Source: JAKAFX01 sp049965715 (GTDB lineage Archaea > Thermoplasmatota > Thermoplasmata > Thermoplasmatales > Thermoplasmataceae). From it: a DNA stretch of 18,967 bases. Positions 7,664 to 14,935 of the stretch are shown here, piece by piece. Where the stretch lies: the NCBI GenBank assembly GCA_049965715.1, contig JBMFWA010000023.1, forward strand, positions 1 to 18,967, given 5' to 3'. Within the stretch, counting starts at the first letter, position 1, and every line of letters starts with the position of its first letter. The translations under genes were made by a program, and so were the position numbers. The notes under the pieces are model-generated. The model ran no database searches, was not told the DNA's origin, and saw nothing but the letters and a program-made list of their open reading frames with translations.

Positions 7664-8458
7664 GTGAACGTGATTGAAGCCGTTGCTTTCATGCCAAACA
7701 CTCCGACACTGATCGGTGATCTGGGTGCGGATCATAAGGAGACAGTCAGGGCATTGAGATCCTTTGGAGAAGAAATTGCAGGCAAAATTGACGCAGTGGT
7801 GGTAATGACGCCCCATTTTCAGACATCTGGATCTTTCGGCGTAGTCGGAGCAGAAAGACTCAGGCAGATTTTTGATTTCCACGGCTTTCCTCCGGAATTC
7901 TATGAGGTCAGATACGAGCCCCCTGGCGATCCTCAACTTGCAGAACAGATAATAAAACTGGGAAAAGATACCGGGATCAGGATTGTTCAGGCCGGGAACT
8001 GGGGTCTCGACCATGGCGCATGGTCACCGCTCTTTCACATCTTTAAGGATGCGGATATCCCGACTGTGCCGCTGTCAATATGCCCGGATCTCGGATACCA
8101 GGCGCATATGGCGCTTGGCAGGATCATGAGATCCCGATCCATAACGGGTAATCTGTGCGTGCTTTCCACGGGTTCTTTGATCCACAGGCTCGATCTCTTT
8201 CAGGCCGGCAATGACAGGACACCGCCAAAAGCGCTGGAATACCTGGATATCTGCATTTCATCATTCATGGAGGGAAGATGGGATGGCATATGGAACGCTC
8301 CGCCCGATCTGGTGAATGCTGCATCCCCGGAGGGCTACAATCTTCAGTTGCGATTCATACAGGGAGTGGTGGGCGACCGATTCAGGACCAGAATACTGGC
8401 CAATGAGGTGGAATTCAACGCGGCATCCCTGACCACAGCAGTGTTTGAAGAGGCGTGA
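7664..8458 (+). CDS. LigB/DODA-type class III extradiol ring-cleavage dioxygenase homologue
   Basis: The frame is open from GTG 7541, with ATG 7583 and GTG 7664 as other starts. GTG 7664 gives 264 residues, the usual size for DODA/YgiD-like enzymes, and begins just before the first conserved strand (IEAVAFMPNTPTLIG), so I prefer it; AAGGAGG at 7631-7637 is too far away to decide. Hallmarks: VVVMTPHFQTSG (H51), DFHGFPPEFYEVRYEPPGDP, GLDHGAWSPL (H117) and STGSLIHRL (H174). In DODA relatives three His bind the metal, in the SHGSP, SAHW and final GSxSxxH motifs. Here the first is replaced by Asn (N12 in MPNTP). Such enzymes cleave catechol-type rings with O2 and Fe or Zn; substrate unknown. Codon usage looks normal. 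Confidence 0.82.
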   Translation: MNVIEAVAFMPNTPTLIGDLGADHKETVRALRSFGEEIAGKIDAVVVMTPHFQTSGSFGVVGAERLRQIFDFHGFPPEFYEVRYEPPGDPQLAEQIIKLGKDTGIRIVQAGNWGLDHGAWSPLFHIFKDADIPTVPLSICPDLGYQAHMALGRIMRSRSITGNLCVLSTGSLIHRLDLFQAGNDRTPPKALEYLDICISSFMEGRWDGIWNAPPDLVNAASPEGYNLQLRFIQGVVGDRFRTRILANEVEFNAASLTTAVFEEA

Positions 8459-8661
8459 ATCATTGCCCGTGGCAGGATGCCTGCTATGCCGTAAATGCAG
8501 GTTCAATAGAGAGTTGCCTGAAGGCGGATCGGATTTTTGGTGAAGTGTTCCTCCGATTGGGTTTTGATTAACGCTTTGATAGAATAATGTGCCGGGGAAC
8601 CATAAAGTCCATTTGTGAAGTTGACAGTTTACCGTTAAATGTTTATATGGTATAATGATTC
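8459..8661. other. Intergenic region with a degenerate copy of the dispersed repeat
   Basis: No gene seen. Bases about 8551-8587 contain GGGTTTTGATTAACGCTTTG, a diverged copy of the repeat at 9640-9685 in the same orientation. A TATA-like TTTATATGG at 8642-8650 precedes the next antitoxin gene. Confidence 0.5.
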
Positions 8662-8667
8662 ATGTTC

Positions 8668-8904
8668 ATGGTCAAAACCACCATTAACCTGGACGATGAA
8701 ATATACGCTGAAATCGTGAAAGAATCTATAGAAAAGTATGGTAGCACAAAGAATATTTCGAAGATCATCAACCAATATCTCAGGAACAGGACGAACTCCG
8801 CAGGGAAACGAAGAGGGCGAATCACTTTCAAAGTCAGTGAGAAGCTTTCATCCCTTGATGCAGATAGTGAGATAAGGGCTGGATGGGAGGAGAGCAGCAA
8901 ATGA
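8668..8904 (+). CDS. VapB-type antitoxin (RHH), module 1
   Basis: A 78-residue protein (80 from ATG 8662). The N-terminus MVKTTINLDDEIYAEIV is a ribbon-helix-helix strand and first helix, followed by NISKIINQYLRNR as the second helix. The rest is basic and then acidic, typical of the flexible toxin-wrapping tail. I prefer ATG 8668 because the TATA-like TTTATATGG at 8642-8650 then lies at the leaderless distance. The stop overlaps the start of the PIN toxin as ATGA, so the two are translationally coupled. It is expected to bind its own promoter and to neutralise the toxin. Confidence 0.83.
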   Translation: MVKTTINLDDEIYAEIVKESIEKYGSTKNISKIINQYLRNRTNSAGKRRGRITFKVSEKLSSLDADSEIRAGWEESSK

Positions 8905-9308
8905 CAGTGCTTGTCGACACCAATGTTCTCATATATGATGCCATAGAGAATTCTCCACACCACAATACTGCAAGCGGGTTTATCGACAAGTCAGAAGACC
9001 CAATAATAAATTCACTGTCGATCGTTGAGCTTGGTTTTGTGCTTCCCAGGTACGGAATAGATAATGAAAGTGTTCAAAGGAAGATCAACGAATTACTGCA
9101 CAGTGAATATTTCACAGTTTCCTGGCTTTCTGGAAAGATAATGGAGAAGGCATCGGTCTTCATGGTTGAAAATAAGTTAAGTTTCAGAGATTTCAACGAT
9201 TGGATAATAGCATATGATGCATATTCGAAGAATGTACCCTTAGTCACGTTTGATAAAATACTGCGAAATAAATGCAAAAAACTCGGTATTCAGGTGATCG
9301 AGATATAG
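8901..9308 (+). CDS. VapC-type PIN-domain toxin, module 1
   Basis: A 135-residue PIN-domain ribonuclease. The acidic site is complete: D6 in VLVDTNVL, E43 in SIVELGFV, D100 (with D97) in FRDFNDWIIA and D118 in VTFDK. Family members cleave RNA (tRNA or rRNA) in a Mg-dependent way when their antitoxin is lost. The start overlaps the antitoxin stop. Ends with TAG, directly before an IS110 remnant on the other strand. Confidence 0.9.
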   Translation: MTVLVDTNVLIYDAIENSPHHNTASGFIDKSEDPIINSLSIVELGFVLPRYGIDNESVQRKINELLHSEYFTVSWLSGKIMEKASVFMVENKLSFRDFNDWIIAYDAYSKNVPLVTFDKILRNKCKKLGIQVIEI

Positions 9309-9319
9309 TTTGATGCACG

Positions 9320-9554
9320 GGTCGGCGTGTGTCTGCAAGCTTCAGTTTAAACACTCCGGATTCTGTAAAATCGCAGGTAGGCCCATGGAATCCTGTGGAT
9401 TCCATTACAAAGCTGTCCCCTCAGGGTAGTTTTTGACCAATGCATCACGATTCTCAAAGCTGTTCTCAACCCTGCATTTTCTTAATGCATTTCCCTGCTC
9501 ATCTATGGTGGTACACACAATTTCTTTTACCGGGATATCCATACCAGTATACAT
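9320..9554 (-). pseudogene. IS110-family transposase, N-terminal remnant
   Basis: From ATG 9554 the minus strand reads MYTGMDIPVKEIVCTTIDEQ, then GNALRKCRVENSFENRDALV and PEGTAL before a TAA at 9405-9407. One frame over it continues VMESTGFHGPTCDFTESGVF then KLKLADTRRP. This matches the start of IS110/IS1111 transposases (RuvC-like DEDD domain): D6 of the GxD strand and E in MESTGF are the first two acidic residues. The sequence stops near the 3' end of the vapC gene at 9308, so most of the transposase is missing, and it also has a one-base frameshift. A perfect SD, AAGGAGGTGATC (9560-9571), precedes the start, unlike the leaderless neighbours. Confidence 0.7.
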
Positions 9555-9639
9555 GGAATGATCACCTCCTTACAGTCATCCCACAACTTAGGTGACTATT
9601 ATTGCCTCATGGGGGATATTCCCCACGCAAACATACCAT
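9555..9639 (-). other. IS110 left-end leader with two hairpins; possible bridge RNA region
   Basis: Upstream of the transposase remnant lie two stem-loops: 9608-9627 (CGTGGGG against CCCCCATG with one G-U pair) and 9574-9597 (AGTCA against TGACT plus inner CC/GG). In IS110 elements this position encodes the structured bridge RNA that guides insertion. Only position and folding support this; no guide loops were matched. Confidence 0.35.
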
Positions 9640-9685
9640 CACAAAATGGACCGGTCGGGATTTGATTAATGTTTTATGGGAATAC
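9640..9685. repeat. Dispersed repeat, copy A
   Basis: Begins CACAAAATGGACCGGTCGGG, continues ATTTGATTAATGTTTTA and ends GGGAATAC. It contains the palindrome GACCGGTC (9649-9656). A 26-bp core (9651-9676) is identical at 16344-16369. A weaker copy lies at 8551-8587, and the first 14 bases recur at 17739. Confidence 0.8.
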
Positions 9686-9725
9686 TTTGATTCAATGCAC
9701 TTACAGATTCTCACTCGCGTTACTC

Positions 9726-10118
9726 CTACTTCTTTTTGGAGCCATTTTGAAGATCATCGATTCCAATTCTCTTAACACCTAGCTTCTCGTAAATATGATC
9801 TGAGCTGATTATTTCGCCTTCGCACAATGAAGCATGGAAAGCGTCGAACACTCCAGTTTTTTCATGATCTATAAGATGTGCGGCTGCTAACGCATTTTGC
9901 TTGCTCGTTCCCTTCAGCTCAGCGATTGATAGAACACTGGCAATCATTCCTTCCACAGGAATCCCCTTCCTGACGCTTACCAGCGCAAGTTCCACCAATG
10001 TCAGAATAGAGGTGTATATATGCCCTTCAAAATCTTCCAATGCTTTGATTGCCCATGAATTCAGCCTATCATCTGAATTAGCTATGGCGATGAAGAAATC
10101 TGTATCCGCGTATGGCAT
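9726..10118 (-). CDS. PIN-domain toxin, module 2
   Basis: A 130-residue PIN protein with D5 and D7 in YADTDFFIA, E43 in LTLVELAL, D92 in GVFDAFHA and D107 in ISSDHIYEK, a full set of catalytic acids. The tail ends NGSKKK and TAG, with TAA one codon later. It starts 3 bp after the AbrB-type antitoxin gene. It should act as an RNase held in check by that antitoxin. Confidence 0.87.
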   Translation of the reverse strand: MPYADTDFFIAIANSDDRLNSWAIKALEDFEGHIYTSILTLVELALVSVRKGIPVEGMIASVLSIAELKGTSKQNALAAAHLIDHEKTGVFDAFHASLCEGEIISSDHIYEKLGVKRIGIDDLQNGSKKK

Positions 10119-10121
10119 TCA

Positions 10122-10391
10122 TTATCTCTCCTTATGCCTTCTGCTGATCCTTTCCCCGACTTCCTTTTCTGCTTCTTCTTCAGCCAGCACCCCAATATCC
10201 CTTGCCGTCAATTTCCCAATTTCCATTTCTTCGCCCCACTTCCTGAGCTCTGTGACAGGATCTTTCGGCCTGGGAATTAGCACGATCTCGTCTGATAATT
10301 TTACAATGAAGAATCTATCCCCATATTGTTTTATTGTATTCCTACCTATGTTAATTCGTCCCTTCTCATCCATTTTAGCTTCTTCAATCAT
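10122..10391 (-). CDS. AbrB/SpoVT-type antitoxin, module 2
   Basis: An 89-residue protein. AKMDEKGRINIGRNTIKQYG and RFFIVKLSDEIVLIPRP form the swapped-hairpin AbrB fold with its typical DEKGR loop; the C-terminal 45 residues are charged and helical, as in toxin-binding tails. A TATA-like CTTAATTAG (about 10414-10424, minus strand) lies at the leaderless distance. Unlike the other modules, the antitoxin is AbrB-type, not RHH. Confidence 0.85.
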   Translation of the reverse strand: MIEEAKMDEKGRINIGRNTIKQYGDRFFIVKLSDEIVLIPRPKDPVTELRKWGEEMEIGKLTARDIGVLAEEEAEKEVGERISRRHKER

Positions 10392-10504
10392 TATGCATAA
10401 CTATTGAGTTCAAACTAATTAAGCTTGTGGGAGTTGATTCCTATATAGGGTAATAATATATACTACATCCCACCACTATAATTTAGAAAATCTAAGGCAT
10501 AAAG

Positions 10505-10618
10505 TTAACAGACCTCAGAATAAACATCAATGTTAAGAGGGATTCCGCTTAATGGCATCAATGGATTGATGCCTACAAAGAGCGTCAGGGCGTTCTCAGG
10601 CACGTTGTAAACTATCAT
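10505..10618 (-). CDS. Possible 37-aa hydrophobic peptide
   Basis: ATG 10618 opens a frame (MIVYNVPENALTLFVGINPL, then MPLSGIPLNIDVYSEVC, then TAA) that overlaps the last codons of the DUF488 gene in another frame. It is hydrophobic and protein-like but short and unrecognised. It may be chance, or a remnant of another gene. Confidence 0.25.
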   Translation of the reverse strand: MIVYNVPENALTLFVGINPLMPLSGIPLNIDVYSEVC

Positions 10619-11168
10619 TCTTTGCTGCATATGTTATGTTTTCTCCACTGACTTCAGCAAATGGCGTTAATTTATGGATAGTAAGCCTGTTTCTGCCCGT
10701 GATCTCATACACACGGTATCCCCGGATGAGCATCGCGTCCGCGATTAACGAGCGATGGCATCTGAACGGGTTCCCCTCTGCACACATAATGGCTACCCTG
10801 TTCTTTCGAGCCAGGTCTTGCAGATCCCCAATGGAATGCCTGAACTGATCGGTCTGCATATAGTCTGCGAATCCTCTGAAGCTTTCGTTGATCCATCCGC
10901 TGTTTACGGAATTCGCCAGAGGTTTACGCAGTCCTCCCAGCCCCTTCATGTGAACGTAAGATATACCTGCGGCTCCAAGCTCAACAGGCAGGGAATCTAC
11001 ATTGAACTCCGGCCTGTGCCTGGATTTCGGGATTGTGCGCACATCCACCAGAATATCAATACGGTTGACCTTGAGCAGCGTGAGAAATTGATCAAATGGC
11101 CTGTTTGAATAACCCACGGTGAAGAGGATTCTTTCGCTTTTATCAATAGCTGCTGTTTCGTCCTGCAA
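10596..11168 (-). CDS. DUF488-family protein
   Basis: A 190-residue protein with the DUF488 landmarks: ILFTVGYSNRPFDQFLTLL at residues 14-32, VDVRTIPKSR at 41-50, GLGGLR at 76-81 and CAEGNPFRCHRS at 129-140, where C129, E131, C137, H138 and R139 form the presumed active or binding site. The family is widespread in bacteria and archaea and has no firm biochemical role. The best start is TTG 11168, about 13 residues before the conserved strand; no ATG lies before that strand in this frame. A TATA-like TTTTTATGATAAA (11190-11202) fits a leaderless TTG start. It stands alone and is not clearly part of a TA module. Confidence 0.85.
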   Translation of the reverse strand: MQDETAAIDKSERILFTVGYSNRPFDQFLTLLKVNRIDILVDVRTIPKSRHRPEFNVDSLPVELGAAGISYVHMKGLGGLRKPLANSVNSGWINESFRGFADYMQTDQFRHSIGDLQDLARKNRVAIMCAEGNPFRCHRSLIADAMLIRGYRVYEITGRNRLTIHKLTPFAEVSGENITYAAKNDSLQRA

Positions 11169-11492
11169 ATCTCCCGCAATCCCATCACTTTTTATGATAA
11201 AAATAATTGTAAAAATATGGTTATTTCTGATTCCTGTCTACATCCGTGACTGCATCCAGGTCCCTGAGGTCACAGTCAATGCCTGCCCTGATTTTAAATA
11301 CGCTTCGGGGCTATGAGGGAGAGATTTGCACCTTCAAAACCAGTTTTAACCGATCTTTGATGATGGAAGAGTATACGTTACGCGCTTCGGATCAGCGTTG
11401 CCCGTTCTAAGAAAAAATTATCCCTTACTCCTGCAGTGTCTTTGAGCATCGATTGCAAACTTAAAGATCACGAAGTTAACAGTCTCCTCCAC
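11169..11492. other. Intergenic stretch without a supported gene
   Basis: It holds the promoter-like AT-rich block of the DUF488 gene (11190-11202) and a second TATA-like sequence, TATTTAAAATC on the minus strand near 11290-11302, that leads into only a short frame (GIDCDLRDLDAVTDVDRNQK, then TAA). No gene is claimed. Confidence 0.4.
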
Positions 11493-12146
11493 TTAGTTGA
11501 CCGGACCCAGTACATCCATATTGGGCATATCCATGAATTCCCACTGCGGATACTGTGAAGAAACATTCCCTTTAACCAGATTCCAGTCATCTCTGCCTGC
11601 TGTCAATAGCTCCAGAAGGCTTTCAGGTTTTCCATGGGACATGGTATATCCCCATGTGAAACCTGCCAGTGGTATGATCTTCCTGTATTCCTTAGTGCTG
11701 GACAGTGACAGTGGACAGAGAAACGTGTATGCCTTCCACACCCTGACATGGGGATCATTCATGCTTGGCGCATCATAGTGTTTTGGCTTATATCCATAGT
11801 AGCAGAAAGGATTTGAGAACTCCTGGAACTGTCCTGCGATATCCACTGAGAAATCAGTCTCGCCGCTGCCCAGATCATGGGAGATGACCTGGAACCATCC
11901 GAACATGGCCTCATAGCCCGGACCTTTGAATGACACATCAGCATGTACCAGGGGAAATCCCCTGACCCTTATGTCTGCTGAAGATACCACCATGGACTTT
12001 AGCACGATAGGCTTATGGCGGTATAAGGGCAGCCTGCTGATCTTTTTCGGGTTCGCATCTTTTTCCTTTATTCTGTTATAGCCGAAAGTTTCTTCCCTTC
12101 TTTGCCTCTGTGGTCGACAGCCCGCCAGAGCCGGATCCATAATCAT
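11493..12146 (-). CDS. Conserved-looking protein of unknown function (217 aa)
   Basis: A 217-residue soluble protein, not assigned to a named family. The first 50 residues are basic and low in structure (RPQRQRREET); the body has well-formed, aromatic-rich blocks: RVRGFPLVHADVSFKGPGYE, AMFGWFQVISHDLG, SNPFCYYGYKPKHYDAPSMN, PLAGFTWGYTM and YPQWEFMDM. I have an impression of uncharacterised bacterial proteins with a similar GYxAMxGW...YDAPS...W order, from memory only. The true start may be ATG 11993 (M52), just before the conserved part; ATG 12146 is the longest. It is divergent from the RibD_C-like gene and stands alone. Confidence 0.65.
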   Translation of the reverse strand: MIMDPALAGCRPQRQRREETFGYNRIKEKDANPKKISRLPLYRHKPIVLKSMVVSSADIRVRGFPLVHADVSFKGPGYEAMFGWFQVISHDLGSGETDFSVDIAGQFQEFSNPFCYYGYKPKHYDAPSMNDPHVRVWKAYTFLCPLSLSSTKEYRKIIPLAGFTWGYTMSHGKPESLLELLTAGRDDWNLVKGNVSSQYPQWEFMDMPNMDVLGPVN

Positions 12147-12188
12147 TCAATGTTCTTTATGCTCAATTTACCATAATCAATGGCCTTT

Positions 12189-12258
12189 GGAGCAATGCTC
12201 CCCATTGGGGGTAAACTCATGCGCCAGGCAAGTATATATATTCCCCCCAATTGGGAAA
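12189..12258. promoter_or_regulatory. Palindrome-rich promoter of the RibD_C-like gene
   Basis: GGAGCAATGCTCC (12189-12201) is a perfect hairpin, overlapped by CCCCATTGGGGG (12200-12211). Next come the TATA-like GTATATATAT (about 12231-12240) and CCCAATTGGG (12246-12255) inside TTCCCCCCAATTGGGAAAG. The last site lies between TATA and the ATG at 12261, where a bound repressor would block transcription. The two CCC-n-ATTGGG sites look like one operator type. The regulator is not known. Confidence 0.6.
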
Positions 12259-12260
12259 GC

Positions 12261-12836
12261 ATGCGGAAAGTGATCCTGGACACCATAATATCCCTGGACG
12301 GTTACTACACGAGTCCTAAGAATGAAATCGACTGGTTCGATTTCGACAAAGAGGAGATTGAATGGTCGAAGCAGATTCTTCGAAGAGTTGACGCGATGCT
12401 GTATGGTCGGGTCACCTATGAGGAATTCAGTGAATTCTGGCCGAAAGCATCCCCAAGCCCCGAAGGGTTCGATCCAGAGATCATCGAACAGTTGAATGGG
12501 CTTCAGAAGGTGGTATTCTCCAGCACGCTCCAGGAAGCGAAATGGCACCCTGCAGTGCTGATACGCGAAGATCCGGTGGACGCAGTTACCAGACTCAAAA
12601 AAGACCCCGGAAAGGACATGGCGATCGTGGGGAGCGGGACTCTCGTATCTGCGCTTGTGAGGAACGAACTCATCGACGAGTACCGCATCCGGGTCCGGCC
12701 CATCATCCTGGGTGCAGGTAAACCCCTCTTTACAGATGATCAAAATAGGCATAAACTCAGGCTGATTTCTGCCAGAGCCTTTAGTAACGGAGTGGTCGCA
12801 CTGCATTATGAACCTGTCCTTCAGGGGTCCATTTAG
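12261..12836 (+). CDS. RibD C-terminal/DHFR-fold reductase family protein
   Basis: A 191-residue protein of the COG0262-like group (dihydrofolate-reductase fold, RibD_C). Typical features: MRKVILDTIISLDGYYTSPK at the N-terminus; LYGRVTYEEFSEFWP at 48-61; KVVFSSTL at 83-90; AIVGSGTLVSALV at 121-133, the pyridine-nucleotide-binding loop; and LIDEYRIRVRPIILGAGKPL at 137-156. These proteins are NADPH-dependent reductases of mostly unknown substrate; true DHFR or riboflavin function cannot be claimed. ATG 12261 is chosen, not the upstream 12180 start, because it matches the family N-terminus and has TATA about 25 bp upstream. Ends with TAG. Confidence 0.9.
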   Translation: MRKVILDTIISLDGYYTSPKNEIDWFDFDKEEIEWSKQILRRVDAMLYGRVTYEEFSEFWPKASPSPEGFDPEIIEQLNGLQKVVFSSTLQEAKWHPAVLIREDPVDAVTRLKKDPGKDMAIVGSGTLVSALVRNELIDEYRIRVRPIILGAGKPLFTDDQNRHKLRLISARAFSNGVVALHYEPVLQGSI

Positions 12837-12907
12837 GCTGCCGGGAGAACTGGTTATGGTCACCCCATATTTCCTCTAAATCAGTAAGTCTTTATGCGTA
12901 CTGTTGT

Positions 12908-13447
12908 ATGCAAAGCATGAACCCGTATGAGAGAGTTATGGTTTTCATCGACGGTTCGAATGTGTTCAGAAGCATGCTCAACTACAATGCGCAGAACGGC
13001 GACAGCTTCCGCATAGATTATCTGAAACTGAGGGATGAGCTGTGTGCCGGCCGCAATATGATAAGGGCATACTATTACGGTTCCGAGGACAGCTCCCGTG
13101 CGGATGCCCAGAAAGGGTTCCAGGAAAAGTTGAGAAGCAGCGGGTTCGAGGTTGTCATCAGACCCCTGAAAACCTATCAGCACGATGACGGGAGCGAGTT
13201 TTTAATCGAGAAGGGTCTTGACATAGCTCTTGCAACGGACTTCATAAGCCTCGCGTGGGAGGGCGCCTTTGACACCGCAGTGATAGTTTCCGGCGACTCC
13301 GACTACATGGAGGCTGTCAGAAGGGTGAAGCAGAAAGGCAGGAGGGTGGAGATCGCCTCATTCCGGAATTCACTGGCCGCTGAGATGAGGACTGTGGGCG
13401 ACAGGACGGTGATACTTGATGACATCCTTGAGAGAATCAGGCTGTGA
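12908..13447 (+). CDS. NYN-domain (LabA/DUF88-like) nuclease
   Basis: A 179-residue protein of the NYN family, a PIN-like fold. Acidic residues are in the expected places: D15 in VFIDGSNVFR, D105 and D111 in KGLDIALATDF, and D130 and D132 in IVSGDSDYMEAV. K102 in EKGLD is also typical. Such proteins are probable RNases, and some bacterial and viral relatives act in RNA turnover or defence. Start ATG 12908 or ATG 12917; a TTTATGC box near 12890 favours 12917 as a leaderless start. It stands alone, with no antitoxin-like partner. Confidence 0.9.
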   Translation: MQSMNPYERVMVFIDGSNVFRSMLNYNAQNGDSFRIDYLKLRDELCAGRNMIRAYYYGSEDSSRADAQKGFQEKLRSSGFEVVIRPLKTYQHDDGSEFLIEKGLDIALATDFISLAWEGAFDTAVIVSGDSDYMEAVRRVKQKGRRVEIASFRNSLAAEMRTVGDRTVILDDILERIRL

Positions 13448-13535
13448 GGATATGTCCCCCGGAACCCTCCCGATAAAGGATAATAGGGGGTGTGCAATTG
13501 GCATGCAATGGTGGTGCCGGGGGTGGTGAGAGGAT

Positions 13536-14211
13536 ATGCCTGTTGCTGATCTGAAGAAGTTTGCCGGGGATCTGGGAATTGAGATTCCGCCCCAGTCGGA
13601 GATTGTGGACGAGGCCCTCATTCGAGGTTTATTTCACGTTCGTATCACAGAAGATGTGCGGATGCAGCCTCACACTGCTCGAAGCAACACGCCTGCTGGA
13701 GAATGGAAGGAAAAGATGGGAAAAGCCGGTTGCCGACAACATTGAAACCAGATCACACTACGAACTTTTCAAGACTGTTCTTGCGCAGGAGAATGACCTG
13801 TCTGTCGGGACCATAAACGACTGGCACTGGAAACTGTTCAGGAAAACCAAACCGTCCGTGGCCGGATTGTTCCGGAACAGTGAGGCAAAAACGTCGTTTG
13901 GGGAATACAGCTATCCTGATCCTGCCCACATTGATTCCATGCTTCAGGGTTTCTTTTCGTGGTATGAGGATGACAGATCTCTTCATCCCGTCATGCTGGC
14001 TGGAATTGTCCATTCCAGGCTTCTGATGATCCATCCATTTGCAACCGGGAATGGAAGGATCGCAAGGCTTGCCCTGAACTTTGTGCTCCACAGGTACGGT
14101 TATCCCATGTATGGTTTCAACTAGAGGCAGGTGGAACGTCTTTGTTATTACAATTCGCTGAAGAGAAGCATGGACCGAAATGATCACAGAGAACTCGTCA
14201 AGTGGTTTTAA
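13536..14211 (+). pseudogene. Fic/DOC-family protein, broken
   Basis: Fic proteins transfer AMP or similar groups to target proteins. The active-site motif is intact: IHPFATGNGRIARL (His in HPFxxGNGRxxR). Upstream are GEYSYPDPAHI and SLTLLEATRLL, as in the COG3177 group. The gene is damaged: it starts well at ATG 13536 (SD-like GGTGAGAGG just before), but near 13627-13633 a frameshift divides MPVADLKKFAGDLGIEIPPQ... from the Fic domain; an in-frame TAG sits at 14122-14124, after which the same frame still reads YYNSLKRSMDRNDHRELVKW; then TAA at 14209. The usual inhibitory motif (S/T)xxxE(G/N) appears as SQKMCGC, without the Glu. Probably inactive, unless the errors are artefacts. Confidence 0.8.
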
Positions 14212-14277
14212 AGGCAGTACAGAAGGAATTATGGGGATTGATTATCGCCTTTCTATTTCATACAGGCAGCAGATTTA

Positions 14278-14463
14278 TCATATGGCCACAGGCATGCACT
14301 GGTACCCATTTATTATATTGATGACCTTTCCCGTGAGTGATTTCCAGACGCTGGTCTGAGCGGTTCCAGGAGGCTCGTTTAGATAAGCCTTGAATGCATC
14401 AATCAAATCCGTAACGGCTTTTTCCTTGCTATCATACTGGTTCAGGAGAAGCGGCAGAGACAT
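14278..14463 (-). CDS. Small hypothetical protein (61 aa)
   Basis: A frame from ATG 14463 to TGA 14278, giving MSLPLLLNQYDSKEKAVTDL, IDAFKAYLNEPPGTAQTSVW and a short tail. Composition is protein-like with two amphipathic helices. A TATA-like AAAAATATC (about 14490-14498) lies some 30 bp upstream. Not recognised; it overlaps no other gene. Moderate to low confidence. Confidence 0.4.
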   Translation of the reverse strand: MSLPLLLNQYDSKEKAVTDLIDAFKAYLNEPPGTAQTSVWKSLTGKVINIINGYQCMPVAI

Positions 14464-14707
14464 GATAATGTTAAGTTACCACAGGAATGATATTTTTTCA
14501 TTATCAGGCATGTTTGGGTTACGATATTCCAGTCAGTTGCAGTCAGGCAATCACGGGATTTTATCGGTTAAGGGAACGAGAAGGGAATAGATGCAGCAAC
14601 CAGAGCACGAAGAGGAGTGTTATGGATCACTTAGTTCCCATTGTAGCCTGTAGCGTATTACATATCGGTATACAGAAATTTAAAATATGGGTAATTTATT
14701 TTGTAGT
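14464..14707. other. Intergenic region upstream of TA module 3
   Basis: No gene supported. It contains the promoter of the small minus-strand ORF and, at 14676-14689, the TATA-like AAATTTAAAATATG about 25 bp before ATG 14708 of the next antitoxin. Confidence 0.4.
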
Positions 14708-14935
14708 ATGAAGATGTATACCACAATTTCCGCAAAGATCTCGGAAGAAGAAAGAGAAGAGTTGAAGAAACTCGGATTAAACCCTACAGTGATTATTAGA
14801 AAGGCCGTTCAGGAAGAAATCAGGAAAGCAAAGAATAAATCCCTAATTGAGAAAATGAAAAGGGTGACACCCATTATATCGAAATTAAGGATGGATGAAA
14901 TAATATCAGACATTAGAGAGGACAGGGAAAGATGA
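14708..14935 (+). CDS. VapB-type antitoxin (RHH), module 3
   Basis: A 75-residue protein. KMYTTISAKISEEEREELKK then LGLNPTVIIRKAVQEEIRKA form an RHH-like DNA-binding head; the C-terminal half (PIISKLRMDEIISDIREDRE) is a charged toxin-binding helix. ATG 14708 fits the TATA-like box at 14676-14689 as a leaderless start, better than ATG 14687 inside the box. Its stop overlaps the toxin start as ATGA. Confidence 0.85.
   Translation: MKMYTTISAKISEEEREELKKLGLNPTVIIRKAVQEEIRKAKNKSLIEKMKRVTPIISKLRMDEIISDIREDRER

Noticed and set aside
12177..12863. 228-codon minus-strand frame opposite the RibD_C-like gene
   Set aside because: It is the antisense of a well-supported gene and has no recognisable domain.
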